From Crocinitomicaceae bacterium (lineage in GTDB: Bacteria; Bacteroidota; Bacteroidia; Flavobacteriales_D; Crocinitomicaceae), in the NCBI GenBank assembly GCA_021325675.1, contig JAJTCM010000010.1, positions 43,108 to 107,107 of the forward strand: DNA of 64,000 bases. The letters are read 5' to 3'. The notes under the pieces are model-generated. The model saw nothing but the letters and a program-made list of their open reading frames with translations. It searched no databases and was not told the DNA's origin. A program made the translations under genes and the position numbers. Below, one piece after another: positions 1 through 9,615 of the stretch. The stretch's first letter is position 1. Each line of letters starts with the position of its first letter.

Positions 1-3000
1 GCCGTGCTTCCGCTTAATGAACGAAGGAATGTATTCCAGCGGGCCCGGGCGGTACAAGGCATTCATGGCGATCAGATCCGCAAAAACAGTTGGTTTCAGC
101 TCACGCATGTACTTTTGCATCCCGGGGGATTCATACTGGAAAATCCCGACCGTTTCACCGCGCTGGAAAAGCTCGTAAGTAGGAACATCGTCAACCGGGA
201 AATTGTCCGGATCGAGCTCTATTCCTTTAGTTTCTTTGATGTTTTTTACAGCGTATTTGATCAGCGTGAGCGTTTTCAGCCCGAGAAAGTCCATTTTGAG
301 CAATCCCGCTTCTTCCGCCACGGAGTTATCAAACTGCGTACACCACATTTCAGAATCCTTGGCTGTGGCAACCGGAACGAATTTCGTAATGTCATCCGGC
401 GTAATGATCACCCCACAGGCATGAATCCCGGTGTTTCGAACCGATCCTTCAATTTTTTGCGCCTGCTGGATTACCTGCGCCGGTAAATCATTTCCCTGCG
501 CGATCGCTTTCAGCTCTTTGGCCTGCTGAAAGTCTTCCTGGCGGTTTTTCAGCTTGTCGATCAGCGCGGCATCATCCAGCGTAAACATTTTGTGCAGCGA
601 GATATCCGGCACCAGCTTCGCTAAACGGTCGGCCTCAAACAAAGGCAAATCCAGCGCCCTGGCTGTATCCCGGATGGAAGACTTCGCCGCCATCGTACCG
701 TAGGTAATGATTTGCGCCACCTGGTTGGAGCCATATTTGTCAATCACCCATTTGATAACATCTCCGCGGCCTTCATCGTCGAAGTCGATATCGATATCGG
801 GCATGGAAACCCTGTCCGGGTTGAGGAAACGCTCAAAGAGGAGATCGTACTTGATCGGGTCGACATTTGTAATCTGGATGCAATAGGCAACGGCCGACCC
901 AGCCGCCGATCCACGTCCGGGACCAACGGAAACACCCATATCGCGGGCTGCATGACAAAAATCCTGCACAATGAGGAAGTAGCCCGGGTAACCCGTACGC
1001 TCAATCGTTGCGAGCTCAAAATCAAGCCGCTCGCGGATTTCATCGGTAATTTCCGGGTAGCGCTTTTTGGCCCCTTCGTAAGTGAGGTAGCGCAAATAAT
1101 TATTTTCCCCGCGTTTTCCGCCGTCGATCTCATCCTGCGCATCGCGAAACTCTTCCGGAATATCGAAAGCCGGGAGCAAAACCTCGCGCGCCAGGGTGTA
1201 GGGCTCAATTTTAGCCAAAATCTCCGAAATGGATTCAATGGCTTGCGGCATATCGGCAAAGAGGGCTTTCATTTCCTCCGCCGTTTTGTAATAATATTCT
1301 TCGTTGTCGAGCCCGTAACGGAAACCGCGGCCACGCCCTTTCGGCGTTGAAATCAGCTCTCCATCCTTCACACAAAGCAAAATATCATGCGATTTCGCGT
1401 CTTCCTTATCGAGGTAAAACGTATTGTTGGTCGCAACGAGCTTCACGCCGTGCTTCATCGAAAAACGGAGCAAAGTTTCGTTAACGCGGTTCTCATTTTC
1501 CTGTCCGTGACGGATCACTTCGAGGTACAGGTCATCGCCGAACATCTCTTTCCACCAAAGCAGGGCGCTTTCTGCCTGGTTTTCACCGACATTCAGGATC
1601 AGGCTTGGAATTTCACCGTAAATCCCGCCCGTAAGCACGATCAGGTCTTCTTTGTATTCCTCGATCAGCTTTTTATCGATGCGCGGAACGTAGTACATTC
1701 CCTTGGTAAAGGCGATGGACGATAATTTGATCAGGTTCTGGTAACCGTTTTTATTTTTAGCAAGCAGGACAACCTGTGAACCGTTGTCTTTGCTCGTTTT
1801 ATCTTCGTGGTTCTGGCAAACGTTGAACTCACAGCCAATGATCGGCAGGATTTCGGTATTGTCGTAGGGCTCACCGGCTTCTTCCGCCGCAGCGCGTTCT
1901 TCCTTTACTTTTTTGTTGTAGTAGCTCACCGCTTTTTCGAAGTGGAAAGCCGCCATCATATTTCCTGTATCCGTGAGCGCAACAGCCGGCAATTTGAGTG
2001 CGGCCGTCTTTTTCACGAGTGCATCAATACTGGTTGTCGATTGAAGGATTGAAAACTGGCTGTGGTTGTGCAAATGCGCAAAAACCAGGTTATCCAGGTC
2101 AATGGAGGAAGTATCAACCCCACTCTGCGCGGCAAATTCCTGCTGGGCTTTTTTCTTCAGCTTCGCACTCTCTTCCTTCAGGTTGAGGTGTTTGAGACCG
2201 ATCAGCGCAATCGGGTTCGGGTTGATTTCCTTGAACTTGTGGAAAAATTCCAGCTCTTTTTTGAGTTCTTCCTTTGTAAAAACTTCCGTCCGGATCATTT
2301 CCAGGAAACAGCGTGTCGTGGCTTCAACGTCAGCCGTGGCGTTGTGTGCTTCGGAAAAAGGCGCATCAAACAAAGCCTTGTGCAGCTCGGAAAGCGTCGG
2401 GAACTTTTGCTTTTTCATGTCACCCAGCACTTTTTCAATCTGGGCTTTTGGCAATTCATACCAGTTGGCAGCCGTTTTGCGGAGCTGTTCGCGTTCCATC
2501 GCGTTTTCGTCATTCTTGAAGTAAGCGCTTTCACGTACTTCCTGACCGTTTTCGAGAATGGGGTCGCCGAAACGGTTTTTCTTTATTTCACGCTTGTCAC
2601 CGTTTTTGAAAAAATCGATGAAGGAAGTAATTTTCGCAGAAGTTTCGGTACAGGTATCAAGTACCGGAAGCGTTTGCAGCTGGTTTTCGATCCCCAGCCT
2701 GTGAAATTCGGCCCCCATGATGTTTTTATCAAAGCCGATGTTCTGGCCCACTACAAAATCCGCTTTGTTCAGCGCTTCATTGAAAATGCGGGCAACGCTT
2801 TCGAGGTCCTCCCCCATTTCCTGTGCGAGCTGTGTGGAAATTCCGTGTACTTTCTCGGCATCAAAGGGAATATCGAAATTATCCGGGCGAATGATAAAAT
2901 CTTTCGCCTCCACCAAAGCACCGAATTCGTCATGCAGCTGCCAGGCAATCTGTACCGCCCGCGGCCAGTTATCGGTGTGGGTATAATCTAAATTCCAATC

Positions 3001-3042
3001 CTTGGGAAGACCGGTTGTTTCCGTATCGAAAATGATATACAT
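1..3042 (-). CDS. dnaE: DNA polymerase III alpha subunit with N-terminal proofreading exonuclease (partial, C-terminus outside window)
   Basis: Replicative polymerase subunit. An open frame of 1014 codons starts with ATG at 3042 and runs off the left edge. Residues 1-230 form a DnaQ-like 3'-5' exonuclease: ExoI is FDTETTG at residues 5-11, and an ExoIII-type HNATADVEAT follows. From about residue 318 comes the PHP domain (HLHNHSQFS, ALTDTGNM), then the C-family palm with the catalytic PDIDIDF near residue 747. The fusion of exonuclease and DnaE in one chain is, as I recall, usual in Flavobacteriia and replaces a separate DnaQ. An AGGAG lies 13 bases before the ATG, unusual for this phylum. 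The gene is divergent from the TPR gene at 3215. Confidence 0.95.
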   Translation of the reverse strand, partial: MYIIFDTETTGLPKDWNLDYTHTDNWPRAVQIAWQLHDEFGALVEAKDFIIRPDNFDIPFDAEKVHGISTQLAQEMGEDLESVARIFNEALNKADFVVGQNIGFDKNIMGAEFHRLGIENQLQTLPVLDTCTETSAKITSFIDFFKNGDKREIKKNRFGDPILENGQEVRESAYFKNDENAMEREQLRKTAANWYELPKAQIEKVLGDMKKQKFPTLSELHKALFDAPFSEAHNATADVEATTRCFLEMIRTEVFTKEELKKELEFFHKFKEINPNPIALIGLKHLNLKEESAKLKKKAQQEFAAQSGVDTSSIDLDNLVFAHLHNHSQFSILQSTTSIDALVKKTAALKLPAVALTDTGNMMAAFHFEKAVSYYNKKVKEERAAAEEAGEPYDNTEILPIIGCEFNVCQNHEDKTSKDNGSQVVLLAKNKNGYQNLIKLSSIAFTKGMYYVPRIDKKLIEEYKEDLIVLTGGIYGEIPSLILNVGENQAESALLWWKEMFGDDLYLEVIRHGQENENRVNETLLRFSMKHGVKLVATNNTFYLDKEDAKSHDILLCVKDGELISTPKGRGRGFRYGLDNEEYYYKTAEEMKALFADMPQAIESISEILAKIEPYTLAREVLLPAFDIPEEFRDAQDEIDGGKRGENNYLRYLTYEGAKKRYPEITDEIRERLDFELATIERTGYPGYFLIVQDFCHAARDMGVSVGPGRGSAAGSAVAYCIQITNVDPIKYDLLFERFLNPDRVSMPDIDIDFDDEGRGDVIKWVIDKYGSNQVAQIITYGTMAAKSSIRDTARALDLPLFEADRLAKLVPDISLHKMFTLDDAALIDKLKNRQEDFQQAKELKAIAQGNDLPAQVIQQAQKIEGSVRNTGIHACGVIITPDDITKFVPVATAKDSEMWCTQFDNSVAEEAGLLKMDFLGLKTLTLIKYAVKNIKETKGIELDPDNFPVDDVPTYELFQRGETVGIFQYESPGMQKYMRELKPTVFADLIAMNALYRPGPLEYIPSFIKRKHG

Positions 3043-3214
3043 GCTGAGAAATTTGCTCCTGAATACAGGGATAGCAAAAATACAAAAAAAGAACGTTTTC
3101 CGGGCAGCTAGTTTTCAGCATTTTTCAACAAAAACACCTTGCCGAAGCCCCGGATTCCTTGCTGATCATTATCTTTGAAAAAAAGAAAAGCGCTTTTCTT
3201 CAAAAACAGGCACT

Positions 3215-4354
3215 ATGAACAAGTTGATCCTCTTCTTAATTTTTGGCATTTTTTCCGCCATTTGCTTTAGCCAGGACAAAACACTGACGGAGATTAAAAA
3301 ATGGTCTGACGCAAACCAGCACCAAAAAATTATTGACAAATATACACCAAAAGCAGCCGGTCTATCTGCCAAATCCCTTTATTTCCTCGGGTTGGCTTAT
3401 TACATGACTCAGGACGACAATCATTGCATCAAGTACATGGATATGTCGATAGAAAAAGACCCCAACGATCCGGGCCCGCATTTCATCAAGGCTTCCACGC
3501 TGAATTTCCTGAAGCAATACGAAGCGGCAGTAGCTGAATTCCTGATCTCAGTGCGCTTAAACCCCGAGCATTCCAAATCGTACAGCGGGCTTGGTGATGC
3601 TTATTACGCATTAAAAAAAACAGACCTGGCGCTTGAAGCATATCAAAATGCCGTTAAAAAACCGGAACCGCAGGAAAGGGCGTATGCGATGATCGCCCAG
3701 ATTTATTGGGACAAAAAGGATTATGAAAAAGCCCTGCCGGCTTACCAGCTTGTTAAAACCCACGCCAGCAAAGAAAGCTCCAGCTACCTCAACGCTTTAT
3801 TCAATATCGGGGTAATTGAATTCACAAAAGGAAACTACGACGCTTCCGAAAGCTCTTTCCTGGAACTGCTTAAGCTCAGTCCTAACGATTATACGACCTT
3901 CGCCAAACTGGTACAGCTTTATAACCGGAAGAAAAATGTTAACCAGGCCAAAATTTACCGGGACAAATTATATGATGCCCATCAAAAGGATTTACTGAAA
4001 AACAGCCGCCTGCAGGATATGTTCTGCTTCGACCAGTTCAACTGGCAGGACAAGCAGATCCAGGCTTACGAGCGTTATGAGACCGGGGACAAAACCGATA
4101 CGTACTCTAAACACCTGTTTTATGTAATCAATCCCGACCAAACACTCGACTGTATTATTCAAACCGAATATTCACCGGTTTCTGTTGAGCTTGGCCAGAT
4201 GAAATACCTCTTCGGCCGGCAAAAAGAAAAGGAACATGCTACATTCGGCATAGGCTTCAATGACACTATGCCCGACGAAGAGCTCCGGGAAACGGTAATT
4301 GCTATCCTGGAAGGAACAATCCAACCGTCCGTCACTTCAGAATTCAAAGATTAG
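3215..4354 (+). CDS. Secreted tetratricopeptide-repeat protein
   Basis: A 379-residue protein with a hydrophobic N-terminal signal peptide ending near CFSQ (residue 20). Residues 45-260 contain about six TPR-like helical pairs (for example a unit starting SKSYSGLGDAYYALKK and another starting ALFNIGVIEFTKGNYD). TPR arrays mediate protein-protein contacts. The last ~110 residues are not TPR and have no recognised motif. It is likely periplasmic. It has its own promoter region, divergent from dnaE, and no operon partner, so the specific role is unknown. Confidence 0.8.
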   Translation: MNKLILFLIFGIFSAICFSQDKTLTEIKKWSDANQHQKIIDKYTPKAAGLSAKSLYFLGLAYYMTQDDNHCIKYMDMSIEKDPNDPGPHFIKASTLNFLKQYEAAVAEFLISVRLNPEHSKSYSGLGDAYYALKKTDLALEAYQNAVKKPEPQERAYAMIAQIYWDKKDYEKALPAYQLVKTHASKESSSYLNALFNIGVIEFTKGNYDASESSFLELLKLSPNDYTTFAKLVQLYNRKKNVNQAKIYRDKLYDAHQKDLLKNSRLQDMFCFDQFNWQDKQIQAYERYETGDKTDTYSKHLFYVINPDQTLDCIIQTEYSPVSVELGQMKYLFGRQKEKEHATFGIGFNDTMPDEELRETVIAILEGTIQPSVTSEFKD

Positions 4355-4414
4355 CCCGGCGATTTTAACATCGTGATTTTTTTTGGAACGCAGGGCATCA
4401 CTATACAATTATCC

Positions 4415-5182
4415 TTAAAACAACTTGTACCCGTCCCAGGCGCGGCTGTTCACATTGTAGAGGAACACACGCTTGTTCGCATATGAAATTTTAAAGCGGT
4501 CCATTTCCGGGTAATCCGTATCAAAGGTAATATCAATCATCGCTGCTGTTTTCCCGTTGGATTCATTAATCAGGTAAAGCTTCCCGTCAGCAAAGTTCAA
4601 CACGCCGATTTCATAGCCTTTCACGCCTGTGTGGAAAAAACCGTTCATGTTGAAGCTTTCACTTCCCTGAGCACCAAATACTTCAGGATAAATGTTTTTC
4701 ACAGCTTTGGTTTTTCCCTGCTTGAACACTGTCAGGCCGTTTCCGTTCAGGAAATAGATTTTTTTGTTGTGATAGCAGGCAATATCGTTGAAATCCATGC
4801 CGTAAGCAATGTTGGTAATTGCCGGTGAAGAAATTGTATTCCCGTCCAGGTCCATCGTATAAAGGCCTTCGTTTCCTACCAAAATTCCCTGGATCTGGTC
4901 TTTTTTAGGATTATACCACATCCCGCGGATATCAGCGCCAATTTCCCGGGTGTAAATGGAAGCCCCGGTGCTGGCGTTGTGGATCTCTAAAGGAAAAGAT
5001 GCGTTTCCTGCAAAAACACTGTAATATACATTCTGCTTTGGGTTGTATGCAACAGCAAGTCCATTGTATCCGGCATCAGACTGAACGGTAAGCTGAATAT
5101 CTTTTTTGATGTTTTGTAACGGTGCCTGCGCAAAGCTCAACTGAGCTCCAAGTGCAACAAATAAAGTGAGGATCGTTTTCAT
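4415..5182 (-). CDS. Secreted protein of unknown function, possible beta-propeller
   Basis: A 255-residue protein beginning MKTILTLFVALGAQLSFAQ, a clear signal peptide, which is why I choose the ATG at 5182 (a second ATG at 5188 is equally possible; the frame stays open upstream to 5245 but that part is not signal-like). The mature part has short repeated strand patterns (YNPKQNVYYS, YNPKKDQIQG, CYHNKKIYF) typical of blade-like beta repeats, so a small beta-propeller is plausible. No catalytic motif and no T9SS sorting domain is visible. It is convergent with the TPR gene, and divergent from lpdA. Confidence 0.65.
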   Translation of the reverse strand: MKTILTLFVALGAQLSFAQAPLQNIKKDIQLTVQSDAGYNGLAVAYNPKQNVYYSVFAGNASFPLEIHNASTGASIYTREIGADIRGMWYNPKKDQIQGILVGNEGLYTMDLDGNTISSPAITNIAYGMDFNDIACYHNKKIYFLNGNGLTVFKQGKTKAVKNIYPEVFGAQGSESFNMNGFFHTGVKGYEIGVLNFADGKLYLINESNGKTAAMIDITFDTDYPEMDRFKISYANKRVFLYNVNSRAWDGYKLF

Positions 5183-5349
5183 TGTCATTGTTTTAATTTT
5201 TCTAAAATTAGCCTTTTTTTGTTTCCCCTGCAAATCACTTTTCAAAAATAAGGCATCTGTCTTATACCGGAAGGCCTGTAAACAAAAGCCTGTTTATGAG
5301 GGTGAAAATTTCTGGTTTCCGGCGTTCTTTTTATTCAGCTTTTTTTACT

Positions 5350-5357
5350 TACCTTCG
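5350..5357 (+). promoter_or_regulatory. Candidate -7 promoter element of lpdA
   Basis: TACCTTCG, one mismatch from the Bacteroidota -7 consensus TAnnTTTG, 20 bases before the lpdA start. No clear -33 TTTG is seen. Confidence 0.35.
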
Positions 5358-5377
5358 CAGTCGATTAAAATTGGAAT

Positions 5378-6769
5378 ATGAATTACGACATTATAGTTAT
5401 CGGCAGTGGTCCCGGCGGTTACGTGACTGCTATCCGTGCCTCGCAGCTGGGTTTAAAAACAGCCATCGTTGAAAAGGAATCTTTAGGCGGAATCTGCCTC
5501 AACTGGGGATGTATCCCAACCAAAGCGCTGTTGAAAAGCGCGCAGGTATACGAGTATTTAACCCACTCCAAGGATTACGGGATTACCGTAAAAGACGGCA
5601 GCGCGGATTTTAACGCCATCATTGAGCGCAGCCGCGGTGTTGCAAACGGTATGTCTTCGGGGATCCAGTTCCTGATGAAGAAAAACAAAATCGATGTGAT
5701 CAAAGGTTTCGGCGCTGTGAAAGCAGGCAAAAAAGTAGTTGTTACTGCTGAAGACGGATCTACGGGCGAATATACAGCCGGAAAAGGAATTATCCTTGCT
5801 ACCGGGGCACGTTCCCGTGCTTTGCCGAACTTACCGCAGGACGGTAAAAAAGTAATCGGTTACCGCGAAGCCATGAGCCTTCCTTCCCAGCCGAAAAAGA
5901 TGATCGTTGTCGGTTCCGGTGCGATTGGCGTTGAGTTTGCTTATTTCTACAACGCGATCGGCACGGATGTGACTATCGTTGAATACATGCCGAACATCGT
6001 TCCGGTTGAAGACGAAGAAGTATCCAAGCAACTGGAAAAATCCCTCAAAAAAGCGGGGATCAATATCATCACGGGAGCTTCCGTTGAAAAAGTAGACACC
6101 TCCGGTAAAGGCTGTGTTGCTACGGTAAAAACGGCTAAGGGCGAAGAAAAAATGGAAGCCGACATCGTGCTTTCCGCTGTAGGGATCGAAACGAACCTCG
6201 AAGGACTTGGCCTGGAAGAAGTTGGTATCGCGACAGACAAAGGACGCGTGCTTGTAAATGAATATTACCAGACGAATATCCCGGGCTACTATGCTATCGG
6301 CGATATCGTTCCCGGCCCGGCTTTGGCTCACGTTGCTTCGGCTGAAGGAATTATCTGCGTGGAGAAAATCGCAGGCCACCACCCTGAACCGTTGGATTAC
6401 GGAAATATCCCGGGCTGCACTTATTGCTCCCCTGAAGTTGCTTCCGTTGGCCTGACTGAAAAAGCGGCCAAAGAAAAAGGATTGGATATCAAGATCGGTA
6501 AATTTCCGTTCTCTGCTTCCGGGAAAGCAAGCGCTGCCGGTGCAAAAGACGGTTTCGTCAAGCTGATCTTCGATGCGAAATACGGTGAGTTGCTTGGTGC
6601 ACACATGATTGGCGCCAATGTGACTGAAATGATTGCTGAAATCGTGGCTGTCCGCAAGCTGGAAGTTACCGGTGAAGCGCTTATCAAAACCGTTCACCCG
6701 CACCCGACCATGTCGGAGGCTATTATGGAGGCTGCAGCAGCGGCTTACGGTGAGGTGATCCACTTGTAA
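5378..6769 (+). CDS. lpdA: Dihydrolipoyl dehydrogenase (E3)
   Basis: 463 residues, the usual length for E3, the FAD flavoenzyme that reoxidises dihydrolipoamide in pyruvate and 2-oxoglutarate dehydrogenase complexes and in glycine cleavage. The FAD motif GSGPGG is at residues 9-14, the redox-active disulfide is C40-x4-C45 in GGICLNWGCIPTK, the NAD motif is GSGAIG near residue 180, and the C-terminal HPHPTMSE carries the catalytic His and Glu. It stands alone, with its own promoter and a terminator directly after it. Confidence 0.97.
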   Translation: MNYDIIVIGSGPGGYVTAIRASQLGLKTAIVEKESLGGICLNWGCIPTKALLKSAQVYEYLTHSKDYGITVKDGSADFNAIIERSRGVANGMSSGIQFLMKKNKIDVIKGFGAVKAGKKVVVTAEDGSTGEYTAGKGIILATGARSRALPNLPQDGKKVIGYREAMSLPSQPKKMIVVGSGAIGVEFAYFYNAIGTDVTIVEYMPNIVPVEDEEVSKQLEKSLKKAGINIITGASVEKVDTSGKGCVATVKTAKGEEKMEADIVLSAVGIETNLEGLGLEEVGIATDKGRVLVNEYYQTNIPGYYAIGDIVPGPALAHVASAEGIICVEKIAGHHPEPLDYGNIPGCTYCSPEVASVGLTEKAAKEKGLDIKIGKFPFSASGKASAAGAKDGFVKLIFDAKYGELLGAHMIGANVTEMIAEIVAVRKLEVTGEALIKTVHPHPTMSEAIMEAAAAAYGEVIHL

Positions 6770-6790
6770 AATACAAAACAACTTATAAAC

Positions 6791-6824
6791 AAAAAAGAGC
6801 CGCAGGATACTGCGGCTCTTTTTT
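6791..6824. terminator. Bidirectional intrinsic terminator between lpdA and the convergent gene
   Basis: A perfect 15-bp stem (6791-6805 with 6810-6824) with a GATA loop, GC-rich in the middle (GAGCCGCAG) and flanked by A and T runs, so it works in both directions for the two converging genes. Confidence 0.9.
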
Positions 6825-6833
6825 GTTTATAAT

Positions 6834-7238
6834 TTAGTCTTTTTTAAGCACTGCGGTTGCCACAGCCGTTTCTGAGTAAGACAAGAGAAAAAACGAAGCT
6901 GTTGCCTGCGAATCGGAAATACGGTCAATACGGATTTCAACTCCCTGATCACATTTATCAGAGCCCTTTTTGAGAGTTTCCTTCAGGTAAATATAATTGT
7001 CAGACACTTCGATTACGCTCCAGGATCCACCACAACCAAGGCCGGGATAATTAATTTTCATTTTAGAAGCCGATTTTACCGTCAGGTCAATGTCCCATTT
7101 TTGCCCGTCAACCTGGTTTCCGGTTCCCGTCCAGTGGCCTTTAAACCATTCCGGGATCGATTTTCCGGGGCCATTATTAAGTGTGAAAGAAAAGCAGGCA
7201 AGTAATACCAGCATTTTCAACGTGTTTTTCAGTCTCAT
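6834..7238 (-). CDS. Small secreted protein of unknown function
   Basis: 134 residues with a hydrophobic N-terminus MRLKNTLKMLVLLACFSF. LLAC near residue 15 could be a lipobox, but no typical Ser/Gly follows the Cys, so a plain signal peptide is also possible. The mature part (EWFKGHWTGTGNQVDGQKWDI) looks like a small beta-barrel of the lipocalin-like kind that begins with GxWxGxG. It contains three Cys. I do not recognise a family with certainty. It ends in the bidirectional terminator shared with lpdA. Confidence 0.6.
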   Translation of the reverse strand: MRLKNTLKMLVLLACFSFTLNNGPGKSIPEWFKGHWTGTGNQVDGQKWDIDLTVKSASKMKINYPGLGCGGSWSVIEVSDNYIYLKETLKKGSDKCDQGVEIRIDRISDSQATASFFLLSYSETAVATAVLKKD

Positions 7239-7418
7239 ATCTATGCGTTTTTTAATTTATCAGCAAAGATAAGTTTCCACGTTTAACATACAATACGCCA
7301 AATTACTTAAAATCAGATAGACTGCATTTTCTTGCATTCCTATTAAAGCTCATTTGTTAAATTTTGAAGGAATCGTTACATTTTTTACTAAATCGATTTT
7401 TTAAATACTGTAATTTTA

Positions 7419-7426
7419 TATATTTG
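7419..7426 (+). promoter_or_regulatory. Candidate -7 element for the GEVED protein gene
   Basis: TATATTTG matches TAnnTTTG exactly, 16 bases before the ATG at 7443. The -33 region is AT-rich without a clear TTTG. Confidence 0.4.
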
Positions 7427-7442
7427 ATCAAATTTACTGCTT

Positions 7443-8204
7443 ATGAAAAAAACACTTTACTTATCAGCTTTCCTGTTTTCGGCAGGATTTTCTTTCAGCC
7501 AGCTATGCGCCCCAACCTTTGCAAACGGGTGCTTTACCTGGAATACCAAATCGGTTGAACTCGCTACCTTAAACTGGACATTTGACGAAGTTGACTGTTT
7601 GATTTCCGATTACACGTCGATGAATACGGTAATCACAGCCGGAACCGAAACTCCGATGCTTATCAGCGCCGGAAACTGGTGCGGCGTTTCTGTTTGGGTG
7701 GATTTCAACAAGGATTACCAGTTTGACGACAGCGAAAATTTGTTCCACGAGGGGAACGGGAGCACGGAAGTGAACATTTTTGATTTCAATATCAATATCC
7801 CGGAAACGACAATCAACGGCAATTACACGATGCGGGTCATTTCTTCCTGGGGATCCGATGGTTTTACACCCGGGGCGAATGGCTCAGGCGGCTGCGGCGA
7901 TTACCAGTACGGGAATTATGTCGATTTCTCAATCCAGGTAACCGGCGGCCAGTTTCCTTTGTCCCTGGAGGAAAAACAACCCGGCCTGAGCTTGCACCCC
8001 AATCCTGCAAACGACAAGCTGACCATTGATAACAACGGCTTAACGGGATCGGTTTATGAAATTTACTCTTTGGATGGAACGAAGGTTTCTTCAGGAAAAA
8101 TTGCATCGGATAAACACGAAGTTACCGTTGCAAGCCTGGAAGCGGGAGTTTATTTCCTGAAACTGGAAAATGGCATGGAAAGCCGGAAATTTGTAAAGCT
8201 TTAA
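7443..8204 (+). CDS. Secreted GEVED-domain protein with T9SS sorting domain
   Basis: 253 residues. The signal peptide ends near FSFSQ. Residues 55-170 match the GEVED pattern (VSVWVDFNKDYQFDDSEN, then MRVISSWGSDG), a beta-sandwich seen in surface proteins of Bacteroidota. The last ~70 residues are a type A T9SS C-terminal domain (LHPNPANDKL, then the GVYFLKL and RKFVKL motifs), so the protein is probably exported through T9SS and cell-attached or released. No enzyme domain is visible. The end overlaps the converging PH-like gene by four bases. Confidence 0.85.
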   Translation: MKKTLYLSAFLFSAGFSFSQLCAPTFANGCFTWNTKSVELATLNWTFDEVDCLISDYTSMNTVITAGTETPMLISAGNWCGVSVWVDFNKDYQFDDSENLFHEGNGSTEVNIFDFNINIPETTINGNYTMRVISSWGSDGFTPGANGSGGCGDYQYGNYVDFSIQVTGGQFPLSLEEKQPGLSLHPNPANDKLTIDNNGLTGSVYEIYSLDGTKVSSGKIASDKHEVTVASLEAGVYFLKLENGMESRKFVKL

Positions 8205-8641
8205 CCCTTTTTTTGCTGGATTTCAATATCCGGGTTTAAGCTGAGCAATGTATCAATGAAGTCCTGTTCTTTCTCCGGAGAGATCAGGACTTCTTCGTAT
8301 TTGCCATAATGGATAATCATTCCTTTCGTGGAAAGGGCAAATTTCCAGCCAACAAACCACGGATGGTTACCACGCGTGATTTTTGTTATTTCTCCGATCG
8401 GCAGGCGTTTCCGGAAAAACGAGGTGCGCAGGATTAATCCCGTATTGTCCCGGATAGTATATGAGGTCTTCAAAATACTGAGCAGAAAAATGTACAAGGG
8501 CACGAAAATCCAGAATACAAACAGCAATTCATCCGGGTTTTCCCGCGCAATAAACAGGAAAACGAAAGAAAAAATAAAGGGAAAAAGCGCCAGTGGAAAG
8601 TAAATGATCCAGCCCCTTTTTGATAAAAAACGTGTTTCCAT
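8201..8641 (-). CDS. Membrane protein with bacterial PH-like domain
   Basis: 146 residues with two membrane helices (residues 10-33 and 38-58) followed by a soluble domain resembling bacterial PH (bPH) folds: TSYTIRDNTGLILRTSFFRKRLPIGEITKI then IIHYGKYEEVLISPEKEQDFID. This arrangement is common in small membrane proteins of unknown function. It lies 71 bases downstream of the phosphatase gene on the same strand and could be the last gene of that operon, or independent. Confidence 0.65.
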   Translation of the reverse strand: METRFLSKRGWIIYFPLALFPFIFSFVFLFIARENPDELLFVFWIFVPLYIFLLSILKTSYTIRDNTGLILRTSFFRKRLPIGEITKITRGNHPWFVGWKFALSTKGMIIHYGKYEEVLISPEKEQDFIDTLLSLNPDIEIQQKKG

Positions 8642-8712
8642 ATGTATTTATTTTGATCATTAGTTTTATGACAATCAACTCATCTCTAATGACTATTGAC
8701 AAAGCCCTGATC

Positions 8713-9615
8713 TTACTTGATTTCAATTACCTCTTTCTTCGTAAAATACTTCTTCTCAACATCAAAATCAATGCGCCCGAGGTTTAACCCTGCCCAGCCC
8801 ACCTGGTTGATGAGCGTAATTTTGCCGTCGAGGTTCAGCTCTTGTGTTGGCTTTTCCAGGAAGGTATGCGTATGCCCGCCTATAATGAGATCAATCCCTT
8901 TCGTTTTTTTCGCCAGGACGCGGTCGGAAATTTTATCGCTTTGATATTCATAGCCGAGATGCGAAAGACAGATTATGAGGTCGCAATTTGCGTCCTCAAG
9001 TTTGGCAACCATGTCCTGCGCCCTTTCAATCGGGTCGAGGTATTTTGTTTCGCCGAAAAGCTTATCCGGGACAAGCCCTTTTAATTCAACGCCGACGCCG
9101 AAAACGCCTATTTTCAGTCCGCCTTTTCTAAAAATCGTACTTTCCTGTGTTTGTCCGTCGAGCAGGGTGTTTTTAAAATCGTAGTTCGCGCATAAAAACG
9201 GGAATTCCGCATGTTGCTTTGCTTTCAGGAAACCATCCATCCCACCGTCAAAATCGTGGTTGCCCATCGTGGCGGCATCGTACTTCATTTTAGTCATGAC
9301 CTTCATTTCCAGCTCACCGCCAAAACGGTTGAAATACGGCGTTCCCTGGAAAATATCGCCGGCGTCAAGCAGCAAAACGTGCTCTTCTTCCTGCCGGATC
9401 TGCCGGATCATATCATACCGCCTGGAAACCCCGCCCTGCCCCGGAAATTTGGCGTGGTTCACCGGGAAAGGGTCAATGTTGGAATGCGTATCGTTCGTAT
9501 GCAGGATCGTCAGCCGCTGTTTTTTGGAAGCTTCCTGTGCCAGCAGCGAAGGCGCGAGACTAACAGCCGCCGTTCCCAAAATGGTTTTGTGTATAAATTC
9601 CCTGCGCTTCATCAT
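8713..9615 (-). CDS. Tat-exported metallophosphatase / 5'-nucleotidase catalytic subunit
   Basis: 300 residues. The N-terminus MMKRREFIHKTILGTAAVSL is a twin-arginine-type signal (RRxF). Calcineurin-like motifs are all present: HTNDTH (DxH), GDIFQG, GNHDFDGG and GGHTHTF. This is the N-terminal catalytic half of UshA-type 5'-nucleotidases; it should hydrolyse nucleoside phosphates in the periplasm. The substrate-binding C-terminal half is absent here and is encoded by the gene immediately upstream, whose stop codon overlaps this start in ATGATGA. The start may be the ATG at 9615 or 9612. Likely co-translated with its partner. Confidence 0.9.
   Translation of the reverse strand: MMKRREFIHKTILGTAAVSLAPSLLAQEASKKQRLTILHTNDTHSNIDPFPVNHAKFPGQGGVSRRYDMIRQIRQEEEHVLLLDAGDIFQGTPYFNRFGGELEMKVMTKMKYDAATMGNHDFDGGMDGFLKAKQHAEFPFLCANYDFKNTLLDGQTQESTIFRKGGLKIGVFGVGVELKGLVPDKLFGETKYLDPIERAQDMVAKLEDANCDLIICLSHLGYEYQSDKISDRVLAKKTKGIDLIIGGHTHTFLEKPTQELNLDGKITLINQVGWAGLNLGRIDFDVEKKYFTKKEVIEIK

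Noticed and set aside
744..1259. A long open frame on the minus strand within dnaE, and similar long frames on the opposite strand of other genes
   Set aside because: They are in other frames of well-supported genes, have no domain or signal features, and are expected from the codon composition.
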